This document shows positions 32,456-44,847 of a stretch of DNA of 64,000 nt, piece after piece. Under the pieces are notes generated by a model. That model was given only the letters and a program-made list of their open reading frames with translations, ran no database searches and was not told the DNA's origin. The position numbers and the translations under genes were made by a program. Within the stretch, counting starts at the first letter, position 1, and each line of letters begins with the position of its first letter. This DNA is from Polytrichum commune (lineage: Eukaryota > Streptophyta > Polytrichopsida > Polytrichales > Polytrichaceae): the NCBI GenBank assembly GCA_950295325.1, contig OX485807.1, positions 8,521,001 through 8,585,000 on the forward strand, given 5' to 3'.

Positions 32456-34301
32456 ATGGCACCAAAACAACGACGGGTTGATTTTTCTTTTATCCCTATT
32501 AGCAAGGAGGAGAGGGAGATGGATATAGAAAAAGAGTTTGCCGCTGAGTGTGCAAGGCGCCAAACCATTAACGTGTTAGCATGCAACCTCTTATGGCGCA
32601 TTGATGTGGTTGGAGCTTAGAAGAGTCCAAAATTCCCATTAATTAGGTTTTCTTCCTAAAGTGTTTGCAGGGATGTCGCCAACCTTGATCTCAGGATTAG
32701 GCCTGCTTGGAAAATTGGATTTTATCCAATACATATTAAGAATTTTATCCAGAAAAAAATGTCATTTTTTGTATATAACCTAGGCTTTCATGTGGGACCC
32801 ATGGTAAGCCTAGCCTATCCCAGGCCTAGGTCTGGCAACGCCCTTGAGTGTTTAGGTTAGTTGTTCATAATTCCTCATCTATCTCTGATGAGTGATTCGC
32901 TTGGCATTAAATGATTTTAGTGCGAGTCGGGATCGTTATCCAATTATTACAAGGGAGGAGGTCTTGCATTGAGAGTTGGCCCAGGAAGAGTCATTCCAAA
33001 CTATATATGGTCTCTGATGAGGTGAAGTGTCTTTGAGTTCAACCAAAATCAGCAAAGGGGTTGGACAAGAGCTAAGAGATCCATGTAAAAGAGTAAGTGA
33101 CTGGATTTGCGGACTCGCATGAAGGAATGGGTGATTGAAGGTTTAAGAGGATGGAAGATTATAATTGATGGGTGATTGAGTTAAAGACCCTTCCTTTTCT
33201 ATCAGCACAATTAAGGATACATTTGACTTGCTTCAGACCATCGTTTGCGATTATAGTCACAAAATCTAACTTAAATTGTCTACAACAAAACTTAGGAGGA
33301 ACCATTCAAATGAGAGAAGGATTGATGACTACTAGGAAGTAGATGAACTTTTGAATTTATGAATTCAATAGCCATTCACTTGGTCTCCAATTGAGAAGCT
33401 AATACAAATGAAGGCTCACTTGAAAAGTTAATAGCTTGACCTTTGGTGTCTCAACAACAGACTGTATCTTTCAGTTGCCAACTGTTTGTATTTGTGAAAT
33501 CCTGGAAGAGTAAATTCACAACTTGTTATACATAATTGTATTAAGTAGTTCGGGTTTAGTTTATCATGTGGCACAACAAGGACACAAGAGATTTAGGTAG
33601 TTGGCTTACATGTGTGGATTGAGTCATACCAATAATTCATTCCTAATTGCAATTATTTATAATAAGGTTGAATTAATGAATCAAGACCATGGACCCTTAT
33701 ATATGAACAACGGTTTGGCCTATTGTCCTATGTTGTGAAGATCTATCCCCATGGATCAAAGCAGAGGTAATAAAACCATTGTCCGAGAACCTAATTAAAT
33801 TACAAATCATCTAAGGAATACTAAAAACCATGCAAGGGTGATAGCATTGCCAATTCATGTTACACTAGAAAGGTTGATTAACTTGAGACAATTGATTACA
33901 CCAAAGTGCCTTTTGCTTTGGTAAAGAAACAAAAACGGGATGCTACATGCAAGACTATTACCAATGGTTGTGTTTATGCTTGTGATAGCACCAAATCCAT
34001 ATTTCAAACTACAAGGTCATATTTCAAACCAAAGGAAGGAAGAGAAGGGAAGACCAACAACCTTAATGAATACTCATCCTACAACCTTCAAGCAAACATG
34101 GAATCAACAAGTCGAAGAACCATCACCAATCAACAAGCAATCATAGCCAAAAGGAAGGGGAAGAAGTTCATGAAAGGAGTACCAGACCGGGAACATAAAG
34201 AACTAGGGAAACTCGAGAACTGGGGTGAATTTGGAAACAATAACCCATTGGGAACCCGGGGAACGCAAACGAACATTGGAAATGGGATGAAACCACCATG
34301 A
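32456..34301 (+). pseudogene. Degenerate coding-like region, possibly transposase-derived
   Basis: The plus strand begins with an ATG frame of 54 codons (32456-32620: MAPKQRRVDFSF, rich in Lys/Glu). After a short inverted-repeat insertion, coding-like fragments follow; one at about 33193-33255 reads FSISTIKDTFDLLQTIVC, a little like the N-terminal part of plant PIF/Harbinger transposases. A 131-codon Lys/Asn/Arg-rich frame closes it (33906-34301). Many stops lie between. The family is a guess; it could be an unrelated decayed gene. Confidence 0.25.
32670..32843. mobile_element. Small MITE-like inverted-repeat element (174 bp)
   Basis: Left end GGGATGTCGCCAACCTTGAT and right end, reversed, GGGCGTTGCCAGACCTAGG. 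Similarity continues inward (AGGATTAGGCCT / GGGATAGGCT). No clear target duplication. Interrupts the coding-like region after its first frame. Confidence 0.5.
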
Positions 34302-35479
34302 TCGGGACAGGGAAAGTCAGGGACATGGGTACAAGGAAAGGGAATGTGGGCCCATAGTGATGGAACACGATCATATCTATAGGGCAGGAAGACATGTAGC
34401 TTTAGGGTATACAAGCCAAGGTGACTGGGGTAGACATAACATATTAATAGGGAGATCTTAATACCATCATTTTGAGAACAATTATGAACAAATGAAGAGG
34501 ATGAATTAGAATATAGCATGGGATACATCAAGAAGGACTTTCGCCAACTCAATCATTTCAAAACCACCTCATTTATACCTTCAGGTTTTGGAATTACCCA
34601 TCATATTTAGTAAAAGAAAATTGGTAATTTCACACTCATGCAAAATTTAGAATATGTAACCATTATTTGGATGGCAGTAGAATCTTGGAGTTATGGACAT
34701 CCAAGAGGCAAACGAATGTAATCATTTATGAGAAACTCTCATTTACAAGTGTGATAGATAGGTTGAGATCTAAACAAGAGAAGATAGTTATTATATAACG
34801 TGTATATTTTAGTTTAGAAGTATGCGACAATATGTAGGAAGATGTTTTTGAAAGATATACCTTTTTCACCAAAACAAAGTTATTTTGAGATTGAGTGTTA
34901 AATAACACTTGAGCTTATCTTGTATCACTTCACTTCAAGATACTTTTTTGAAATATACTTAGTAAAATTTCTTCTACCCAAGAGTGTGATCTCTCCTCTT
35001 TTCTCAAAATTTGTATGACTTGTTGGATGTTTGTGATACTTGAATGAATTATCAATTGAGAAGAGATTAGTTGCCTCTTTTGAGCAAACATTCAAGAGAG
35101 TAGTGTGAGGATGACATATAAGTACTTGAGGTTTTGGATAATGATTATGACTTTGAATCAATGTGATGATTGAGTTAACCTTGACAAATATTGAAGCTTG
35201 AGAGATTAAGTGATAAAGTTTATTCTTCGTGTCTTTTGTGTTGAAACTCCTCAAACATGAATATTAACAAATGAATATCTTAATTATGAGAACTTAATTA
35301 CTCTAAGTTGGAGTTCTTTGCAGAACTAATCACTTAAGAGATTATAGATCATTGTTTTATCTTTGAGTCACATGTGAAATTCTTCTAGAGTTGTATGATT
35401 AAGTATGTGAATTATTATAACAATTATTATGTCAATGTAGTTAAACTTGTCATAAGCATTGTCACTACACAAACGCGCG
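34302..35479. other. AT-rich stretch, no gene recognised
   Basis: Continues the low-quality open reading of the previous region to about 34700, then AT-rich DNA. The 140-codon minus frame at 34552-34130 is the shadow of the plus frames. The 109-codon minus frame at 35254-34925 matches nothing known. Confidence 0.35.
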
Positions 35480-35486
35480 CACACAC

Positions 35487-35523
<37 letters not shown>

Positions 35524-35752
35524 GGTAACATTTAAGTCAATAGAAGAAAGACACAAGAACATGCATCTTCTACCATCTAAGACATTAACGTTCAATTTCA
35601 CTGCAGTACGTATCCCAATTAGTGAGGATGACACACACACTAAGTGGTAACATTTAAGTTAATAGAAGAAAGACACAAGAACATGCATCTTCGACCATCT
35701 AAGACATTAACATTCAATTTCACTACAATAAGTATCCCAATTAGTGAGGATG
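35480..35752 (+). repeat. (CA)n microsatellite plus tandem duplication of 122 bp
   Basis: A CA-rich run at 35480-35520 leads into unit 1 (35521-35630). A short second CA run (about 35630-35640) leads into unit 2 (35643-35752). Both units begin AGTGGTAACATTTAAGT and end ATTAGTGAGGATG with only a few differences. The microsatellite was evidently duplicated with the unit and is now much shorter in the second position. Open frames of repeated Val-Cys or His-Thr here are artefacts. Confidence 0.92.
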
Positions 35753-38700
35753 GGACTAATTCAAGTCACAAGCAAAAACTACAATATTTTTACCAATCAG
35801 TGTGAATTATTGTTGGGAATTACGTGTTACTATAATTTTTTACCTACATTATCGTTTCTCATTGAATTTTTATTTTTATTTTTATTTTGTCTTTGGTGGA
35901 CAATTTAGGTGCACTATCTCATATTTCAGTCTAATCGATTCAACTTTTTTGGATCATATTGTAAGTGGGTTTTGACTTTTATTCATATATATAGATGTGA
36001 TTTCTAGTTTAGAAAGAAGAAAAAAATTATAACCCGTAAGGAATCCTTTTCATTTTAACCCCACTAAAATTGTTACAATACTATGCCTACTCCAAAAATA
36101 CTTGCACCCAAAACCATGCCAAAATCCAAAGCCTACCTACTGAAATGTTGAGATTGCTTCCTACATCAAAAAAGGGTCCCTCAACCTTAGATGGTGTAAT
36201 CCGACACTTGACCGGTTGCATGAACATCACAACTTAGATTTAGGAAATGTAACCAAAATTGTCTCTAGATAATGACTTTGCCTTATGAAATGAGCTAGTG
36301 AAAATTGTAACCCAAAAGGGTAGGAGAGTTATTCTCTTCCATGTATACTTTGAACACCTTCACTTCCAAGCACTCTTTTATGTAATCACAGTGGGATTTT
36401 ACTTCTAGAATTCTAGTATGTTGAATTTAAAGAATCCCTTTAGTCTTCTTAGAAATCCTCATGGATTAGCTGCTCAAGTATTTCAAGGTTATGTTCTCCT
36501 TAGACCCAAATGTTAAGGTAAAGTGTCTAAGAAGAAAATGAATATGTATTCCCAACATCCTCATCTACGCATAATGTTAGATGTATGACTATTTCACAAC
36601 TTATGTGGTCCAAGTCAAAAATTCATCTTATCTCATTCTAATTCCAAATGCACTTGGACAAGTGTCCAAGATCGTTTCCATAAGCACTAAGTATGATTAG
36701 AAGTACAATCTCCTATTTATTCATATTACATTCCACTAGATTGGTATGATGTAGCATGATGATTTGAAATCCTAAATTAAATTAAAGTATGAAAAGACGG
36801 GTGAGTTGGCATACTTGACGGCTTCTCATGATTCTCTTTCGACCTTTGAGCCTCATCTCAAATGAGAGCTTTCACACATACCGATTATATGTAGCATACC
36901 ATTCTTCAAGTACGCCTTGAATTGTCAAATCCAATATTAATTGAGAGGTAAATTTTGGTAAGAAAATCAAACATAGCTTACCAATTTTGAATCATTCAAG
37001 TGTTTGAATATTCTTGGCATTTAGCACAAATCTTGGAAAACATTCCATATGTCTCATAAATTCTCTCTCCATGTTTCTACTATGTCTAGTAAAATTTTGA
37101 GTCCTTGAGTTCAAGATGATTTTGGTTAGCCTTCTAATTCTTGAGGTCGTTTGTTTTGTGTTTGTTCCTAATTTTGTTTATGTCAAAATATGAGTAATTT
37201 GGTTGCTATCCTTAGAGTCCAAGTATCCTTTTGTGGCATTCCCTAGGTCTAGAGTTCAAGCTACATTTTTGAAATCAAGAAACTTTTTTGTTGTTTTCCT
37301 TGCCTTCTAATTTCAAGTATATTTTCAAGACTAACAATCCAAGTTTATGTAATTTCTCTAAGTCCTTTGGCCTCCAAAGGTTCCCGTAGATGGCATCCGA
37401 GTGGGGCCTTCAAAAGTGTCTTCAAAAGTGTCTACAAAGGAATTCAAAGGAATACACTCCCCATAAGTCTTGTGATGCTCATGTGAAATGATTATTGTAA
37501 AATGAGGTATTCTAAGTGCCCAATGTACCTGCTTTCTATATTGCATGTGATCTATGAATCATTTGATCAGATAGTGGCTCTTCCTTGCTATGTTTCTAAA
37601 TATCTTAATTATCTAGTTCTAATACTATTTCATCTCATAAAATTTTACCCACTGTTTTCGTTCAAAATTGGTTGAGATGGTAATGTCCATCCAAATGAAT
37701 ATCATCTCTTTGGCATGTTTCTTCATCTACTCAACTTTCATCAAAAGATTGTTCTTACTTCACTTGGGGTCACCTACATGTTCCCAAGTTAATACCAAGT
37801 ACTCTATGCCCATTAACGTTCACAAGTTTGATCCAACATTCCCAATGCTTGTCCCAATGTTTCCTAGGGCCGTTTATGTTTTTCAAGCAAGCACCAACGT
37901 TCCCCAATCTTTTATATATTTTTTGTATTTGTTCATAAACGTGGGGCTTTTGGTTGTGATGGTCTTGTAATCATAATGTGTTTAAGAAGCACAAGTTTAT
38001 TACTAACAACTCAGTTTTTAATAAATAAAATGCAAAAACTCTAATATTCATCATTTTGTTGTTTGCAAAGTGGATACTAGTCCAATCATTCATGAATCAT
38101 TTTTTAGTTCATGTTCAAGAACTAAAAGTCATATCTTCTTCTCAAGAACTACACTACCCACCTCACCTACAATCCAAATATTATTTGATCGTTCATTCAT
38201 TCATTCATTCATTTATGTCATCATTTATGCTTTTTCTTACATCAACCATGTCTCCATCACTCATTTTCTTCACTTATGCAATATTCAAGATACCTCACCA
38301 ATGGTTTTGGGTGGTCTTTAAAGCTTCGTCAAATGGTCTCTTTTCCATGCCCAAAAATGTTTACCTCCAAGCCTCCAAGTCTTCAAATCCTCCAAAACCT
38401 CCAAAGTTTTCAACACATCTCCAAGCTCCTTTAAGCCTTGAAGGTGTTCAAGACCTCCAAACTCCTCCAAGGCTCCAAGTCTTCAACACCTCCAAGTTCC
38501 TCCAAACTACAAGCCTATAAGCTTCTCCTAGCTTTTCCAAGCTCCAAGATCCAAATTCCAGATGTTTAAAAAATCAAAATAAGAAATCAAAACATTAGCC
38601 TCAAACTTCTTTTTTATATTGTATGGTGGTCATTGCTCTTCTATTGAAGAGTTAGTATTCAAAACCCTTAGCAACTAGGCTTTGCCCATCAAATAATATC

Positions 38701-39559
38701 TTAGCCTCTGTTTTATCTACTCACTATTTTTATTTTTTTAACAATTGGACTCCCCTTAACCTTCAACTATAAGATATTGTTATTTACTCTCAATTACTTT
38801 ACTTAATCATAGTAAAACTTGAATCATCACAACTAATAACCAAGCCATCATAAAACACTATATTTGTTAATTGAAGACTTTGGGGAATTTAAACATATTT
38901 TTTTATATTCAAAGTTTGGGATGCCAATGTTGTGAGCACTGGGTACATTAGAAAGATTAGATCCATAACGTTATTCATGTTCTTACATGAAGAGTATGAT
39001 TTTCTATAAACATAGCAAATTTTAGAATCATAGTCAAACATAAATTACACACAGTACTTCAATGACACAAAATCATCTTGTTGGAATTGTGACAAAAGTA
39101 AGCTTTGACTTTATATAATTATAGATTTTTGGATAATCATCTCAAACCTATATTTAACATTGACAACCCTAGAAATAACAATTTTATATTGTGTATCTAT
39201 TTTTAACAATGCCCCTTACTACATTATTCATGCATGTCTCCGTCGTCGACTTCATTTCCAATCTCAACATCATTTTCTGCAATTATAATACGTGCCAAAC
39301 TATCTTTGACAAATTCTATATTTTTGAGGGATAGTCTTTGACTTGGAGCCTTTGTGCAACTTCCAAACACAACTTATGGTGCATATATTATCCAAACCAA
39401 CTTGTACGCTGAATGAATTGTCCATTTGAAACTATTTTTGGTGTCCCAACTTAAATAAGTGCAAAGCACATTCTAGTCATTGGTATCCTCTAGTCAATTT
39501 GACAAAAATTGGGCTAGTTAAAACAAAATTCACATACAAAAACACTTTCACTAGCCAAA
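35753..39559. other. AT-rich stretch, no gene recognised; cryptic CTCCAAG repeat
   Basis: No gene recognised. 38366-38550 is a degenerate low-complexity tract in which CTCCAAG, CTCCAAA and TTCAAC-like words recur about fifteen times. The 154-codon plus frame there (38056-38520), with Ser/Pro/Lys-rich wording, follows from that repeat and is unlikely to be a protein. Confidence 0.45.
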
Positions 39560-41200
39560 TTGATTTGGGGTGCTTGTCATCTGTTGTACATACAATACCA
39601 TATAACCTTCATTGCAATCTATACCTATACGATTGCAAGCATGGCCAACTCAATGTTCATCCATTGTGAACTCTTCAAAAATGTCTCCATTGTTGAAAAA
39701 CGTGGCGTGGGACTCCACAATTGTCACTGACTTTAAGTCCAAAATCCTTATGTCAAAGACAAACAAGTATGGACTACATGCGCCGACAAGGTTGAGCAAA
39801 TGCAATCCAATACGTTGTCAATGGTTAATGGGTATTATGAACAAGTATGGTGATGTCCTCCTCGCATAACTATCTCCAATATTCCATAAATATGGATAAA
39901 CCATTAAGATTTCCAGTCCATTCCTCATGGGGAACGATGTGCAAGGTTTGGGGTCCCCATCGGGCAACATACATTCTCCAATATTGTCTTGCCGCATGAG
40001 TATACCGTCCTCCGGGCCCGAACCGGGTGATATGTACAAAAGCTTGAATTGCATGGTATGGACATCATCATCCTGCACATAGAAGCAAGAGTGTTGAGCT
40101 TTGGTATGATCAATCATGTGGTCCACCCTTTACAACATGTATGGCTTGATGAAGGCCTTGAAATTTGACATTTCTTCAATCATGTGTGGAATTACCAACA
40201 CATTGTCCAAATTTATGTATAATTTCATGAGAAGTGGAATGGTAAATAAATCCTCTTAATACAACTTTGTGCTCCAATGACCAAATGACACATCAATGTT
40301 GTTGTGCATGTGGCCCACCATTTTAAAATAATAATAATAATAACCTTTTGAGAAAATGTCTCTTGCTACAAGCAAAGACCGAAAACAAAACACGTAATGA
40401 CATTTGTTGTCTTTAGCACAATTATCAAGTTGCACTTGAAGAATTGCAGGCAAGGTTCTTGCAAGGATGAGTTTAGTAGGGGGTTCCAGGAATGAAGACA
40501 TGCAAACCTCCTTACCCTCAAGCACCACCTCATAGAGGGTTGCATTTCAAAACCTTCAAATATGGCACATGAAAAGTGCATTGGTGACTTCTCAAGATCA
40601 TGAAGGAATTTAAAAGTAAACTGATAGTGTGGTTGGCATCACTAGGGTAAAAGCCCAAATCACAATGAGCAATTTCAATGTCCAAATGGCATGTACAATC
40701 ATACTTGGAGTAACAATTTGTGCGTGAATAATACAAATTTGACATCAAAACAAGATGGATGAATAACGTTAGAAATTTGGCATACACACTCAATGTACAT
40801 CTCATGTTCTGTAAACATCCATAAGGGATTTTTTTTGCGAATATGTGACAGCAATAGGTGGCTTCAATAGACTGTCCATGGCTTTTATTTTGCATGCATA
40901 ACAATGACATGTAGTCTTGATATGGATGACTATGAGAACTTTCATGGGCCTCATTATGGATAGTGCACGATTCTTGTAGTAATATTGATAGTGCACCTCT
41001 TGATTATTTGCATGCTTGATGGGGGTTTCTTTTTTTTGTTTTGTTTCTTTCTTTATGGTATCGAGTATGGGACTCAATGCCTATAGGTTGTGCGTCTTGA
41101 ATATTTTTATACTTCTCACAAGTTGTGCACCTAGAAAACTTGTCCATGGGTCTCTTCAAAATGTAATTTGCAAGTTGTTGATTTTTTAATCACACTCAAC
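39560..41200 (-). pseudogene. Decayed DUF7869-like protein, probably transposon-derived
   Basis: Minus-strand readings match the order I know for plant proteins with DUF7869. First comes a KFSRCTTCEKYK-type cysteine pair near 41150; a middle region follows (41077-40530, LGFYPSDANHT). Next is the core LQVQLDNCAKDNKCHYVF (about 40450-40395) and MVGHMHNNIDVSFG (about 40325-40285), corresponding to VGHTHxDID. The tail follows (40126-39818). In the core, the D of LDNC is kept, while the HTHxDID box has changed to HMHNNID. Several stops and frame changes. The family is widespread and of unknown function, with an acid-rich core that could be an RNase H-like nuclease; that is inference. No terminal repeats located. 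Confidence 0.55.
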
Positions 41201-42319
41201 TTGGACAAAAAATTGGGGCCACATCTTGTTGTTTTGTCCACTTCATTGATGTTTGTCAATATTTTTTTTTCCATTTTGTGCATGTCGGCAACTTCATCTA
41301 AACAATTTTCTCCCTTAACATCAATGTTCTTGGTTTGTGGGGCTTCGCATTGGCCGAGGGCACTATGATGATAGAGAGAGTGGCTACGGCTTGTAGTGTA
41401 GCATCTCTAGGCTTATTAGTGCCACAACTACCATGGAATCATGAACGGCATCCCACGATGAATACTTCAAACACCATATTCGAAAATTTGGGAAAATTCC
41501 ATGATTTTGGGAAAACACAATTTAGGTTGAGTCAACCTAAAATGTACCCACTGGGTACATTTTAGGTCGACTCCACCTAAACTGTCATCAAATTGGGAGA
41601 CTGGAAATCTCCCAAAATTTCGAATATGGTGTTTTCTGGAACCAATAGAAGTAACTCTTTAAAACTATGTGAATGATGTACCATGCAATATAACATACTT
41701 CCACATTCTCAAGGGTCACCGCCTAATGTCTATAAGCATCAATGTGTATATTGCGGTGGATCTCAAGTTTCTTCGCCGACCTCATGTGGAAGTCTACAAG
41801 CCACATCTCCTGCCAAAGAGATTTAGTTTCTACCACACAGGAAAATTTGGCAACACTTTGTGGCATAAAAATCCTTTGTAGCCACAATCCCAATAAGTTC
41901 ATCCCCCAATACATAATGACACCAATGATGCTTCTCTTCGTGAGGCACACGACTATAGTTATATTTTCACACTCCTTTCCGAGGTCGCATTGTGGCCAAC
42001 AAGTTGCTTGAATTTTGTTACGCCGATGGCCATGATTTCCAAGGCCTACTTCATCGTGGAAAACTTGTTGATGAGGCCATCAACACAAGGAAAACCTCCA
42101 TGTTAATGGAACTTCAAGTGGCAATTTTTTTTTCAAAATGCAGACGTCCACATCCTCCTCCTCAAGGGGTTTGGCATTAATATATTCATGCATCACATAG
42201 TTCATACAAATCCGATTTGCCACCAAAGCACCATTGTTGTTCAATAGAACAACATCAAGTGTAACCCATTGCTCTCGAGAGAAACCTTCATACAATGTGG
42301 TATCTACATCGCCATCCAT
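41201..42319 (-). pseudogene. Probable upstream part of the DUF7869-like pseudogene
   Basis: Continues the same strand upstream, with open pieces at 42319-42080 and 41950-41723. Wording is protein-like (REQWVTLDVVLLNNNG), but I recognise no domain. The stretch is interrupted by a 166-bp foldback element at 41469-41634. Assignment to the same decayed gene rests on strand and position only. Confidence 0.3.
41469..41634. mobile_element. Foldback element, 166 bp, near-complete hairpin
   Basis: The two halves are inverted copies from end to end. The outer arms are AAACACCATATTCG and its complement; the centre is a perfect palindrome with 15-bp arms (CCTAAAATGTACCCA, one C, then complement) at about 41538-41568. 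Similarity along the arms is about 75 percent by eye, with small gaps. No clear target duplication. It carries no coding region and would form one long hairpin RNA if transcribed. Confidence 0.8.
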
Positions 42320-44063
42320 AAAAAGATGTCATTGCTCATGTAATTGGAAGGTTCCATGAAGTCTTATATCCTCATATAGACTAGCGGAATCAATGTTGCC
42401 AAAAATGTCAAAAATCTCTAAGACAGTGCTAAGATTCACTATCTGAGGATGATGAACCCATGGAAATTTGAAAAGCACTATCTCTATCATTGTCAACCGA
42501 CCCACCTAAAATCAATGGCAATGAAAATGTGAAAATCATATAATGCGACAAGTGCAAAGACAACTACCACATGGATCCAAGAAAGGAAGACAAACACACG
42601 TCCTTATAGTACAAAGCCAAACAATAAATGATTAAGATGCAAAGCTAAAATTTCACAAACGGGTGCGCATGAACATTACAAATATCATTATTTTTATGCG
42701 AGTGCAATATGATATCATCAGTTCATGAACTATCTTGGGGGCAAGCACATAAAAGTGGACAATTTTTTATCCTTGGACTCATTTGTCGTAAGTGAATTCA
42801 CCACTTGTTGATATTATGGGAACATGAGGGAACAAGAAGGGAACCACATGGAACATGGACCTTTATTCCACTATGTCACATAAAGTACCCATAGGTTTAT
42901 TATAAGCCTACTTGATATGCTTTCTAGACGCAATGGTTCCAATATTGAAAGGATACTAAGTTTATTAATGGCCGTGTGAAACTTTACAATCAATGATGAT
43001 AAAAAGTTGGACGTTTTTCCACGATTCCCGCGTTAATCTCACTTGCATTCCTAATGCTCCTTGCATTCGAACTAGTGGATCAAGCATTTTGTCCTAGAAA
43101 GAAATCAAATTTTGACTCTGTAATGTGTTTTTTTTAAATGAAGTATATTATAAATTATTTTATCATGACCTCCGTGTATATGATACAATAACAATTCCAA
43201 GAAGAATGAACAAAAAAAAATACTTATTCACCCTTCAAATAATACCCATAAGTAAAGTTGCCATATTTGTAGCTCATGCGTGTGTTTCTTACACCAAAAT
43301 GAATGGTTTTCTTGATTTTATTTTCAACAAATATGTGCATATAATTATGTTCTAGGTCATCATACCAAAATTATAATTTAATATGTTATTATGAGACTAC
43401 TCATATGTCACTTTCAACCACTTGCAAATCATGACAAATTTGCGTAGGTGTTGAAAAATGGCATATAGATATTTTAAAACACATGTATTCTTCATTTATT
43501 TTTTATTCACTTGATTCCTACACTAGTGTACTATAAGCATATTATTTCTATATTCATAGAAGAATCACACTTATATTTAATAATGGTCACTTTCTAATGG
43601 CACCTCCATATTTACATTGACCGGAGCACTTTCTTGGTCCACTTTACCATGTTGGCCCCCTCTTATATATTACAAATATGTACTACCATAATTGTTAAGT
43701 AGGCATTCATGAAACAATCATCACACTCATCCCTCAATGGAAGAATCTCATTAACAACATGAAACTGGTTATTCACAAAGTAGCGTTCATCATATATATA
43801 TATATATATGTTCGTGTATCTTCACGATTGATCATTCATGTAGAACAAACATTTTGGGAAGAAAAAAAACTCGGGGGACAGGGGGGGGGTAGGACAATTA
43901 TTTTGGGATAGAGGGAGTAGTCTTTCATTTCTAGTAGTTTTATTGACCTGCACCATTGCCTTTCACGTCATGTTGCCAAATAATGAGCAATTTGATACCT
44001 TAAGCGATCGTCTTAATAAAAAAAACTCCTCAAAGTATTAGGTGTCAATGAAAGGGGTTTGGA
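42320..44063. other. AT-rich stretch, no gene recognised
   Basis: Nothing recognised. Contains an (AT)n microsatellite at about 43793-43809 and a G9 run at 43881-43889. Confidence 0.5.
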
Positions 44064-44458
44064 CCATGTTAGATTGGTATCATGCTTTAATTTATTTTGA
44101 AAGTTGGTTTGTTAATATCATTTGGGTATCTATAATGAGGATTTCATATTGTTTGACACCCGTAGGGCATGGGTATTTGACATTCTTTTTGTTTTCGATG
44201 CCATTTGGGTCCATATACTGTGTAAGAACTTTCATACCTAGGTAAAATCACCCTAGTATCAATATGGTGTAGATTGGGTATTGACTTAAATAATAACTTG
44301 GGTATACAAAGACCCTCTCACTTTGACATACCTACCATATATCAATATTTGACCAATGTTATAATTTTGATAACCACAAATACTATAGGTTCTTTGATAT
44401 CATTATTGATGTTGATTATTGATACCATGCATGCGCCTTTACACCGGTCCAACATTGG
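44064..44458 (-). mobile_element. MITE family D, copy 2 (395 bp), inverted relative to copy 1
   Basis: Reverse complement aligns with 17658-18010 along its length. Ends CCATGTTAGA and TCCAACATTGG. Flanked by an exact 6-bp duplication TTTGGA (44058-44063 and 44459-44464), which defines the target-site size of this family. No coding region. A superfamily is not clear from 6 bp. Confidence 0.8.
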
Positions 44459-44711
44459 TTTGGACACTTCAACCGCACCATCTACGGTTAATCGATCATT
44501 CACAAATAATACGGGAACAAGTCGCAACATTGATTGCATGTGGTTGTTGTCTCATGACAAGTGAATGTTGTTGGACCTACCTAGCACGGGCTTTAACCTA
44601 TATCTTGTTCCATGGACCAATATGGTGTACAAACAAGAATAAGTGAACGAGCCCTTGCCCGGATTCAAAACTAAAGGTGGCATTTGGTTTTCCATTTCTT
44701 TAATTCTTTTG

Positions 44712-44847
44712 CATAGCATTATTTAGAATCATAACATTGTTCTCTAGGACTGACTATATTCAGACTGAATGTGGGAAATATTTGAAAACACTACGTGAAA
44801 TATTGTCAGTCCCTCAAAACACTGGTATGCATTTGAATAATGTTATG
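44712..44847. mobile_element. MITE family E, copy 1 (136 bp)
   Basis: Left end CATAGCATTATTTAGAATCA; right end reversed CATAACATTATTCAAATGCA. Inside are TGTGGGAA and an AAATATT...AATATTTC pairing. Related to 46670-46823 and 54549-54632. Terminal inverted repeats of about 35 bp make it a small foldback-type MITE. Target duplication not clear. Confidence 0.65.

Noticed and set aside
35480-35650. Open frames with long Val-Cys or His-Thr runs
   Set aside because: Pure products of the CA microsatellite.
38056-38520. 154-codon Ser/Pro-rich plus frame
   Set aside because: Its second half is the CTCCAAG low-complexity tract; no domain, no splice or promoter support.
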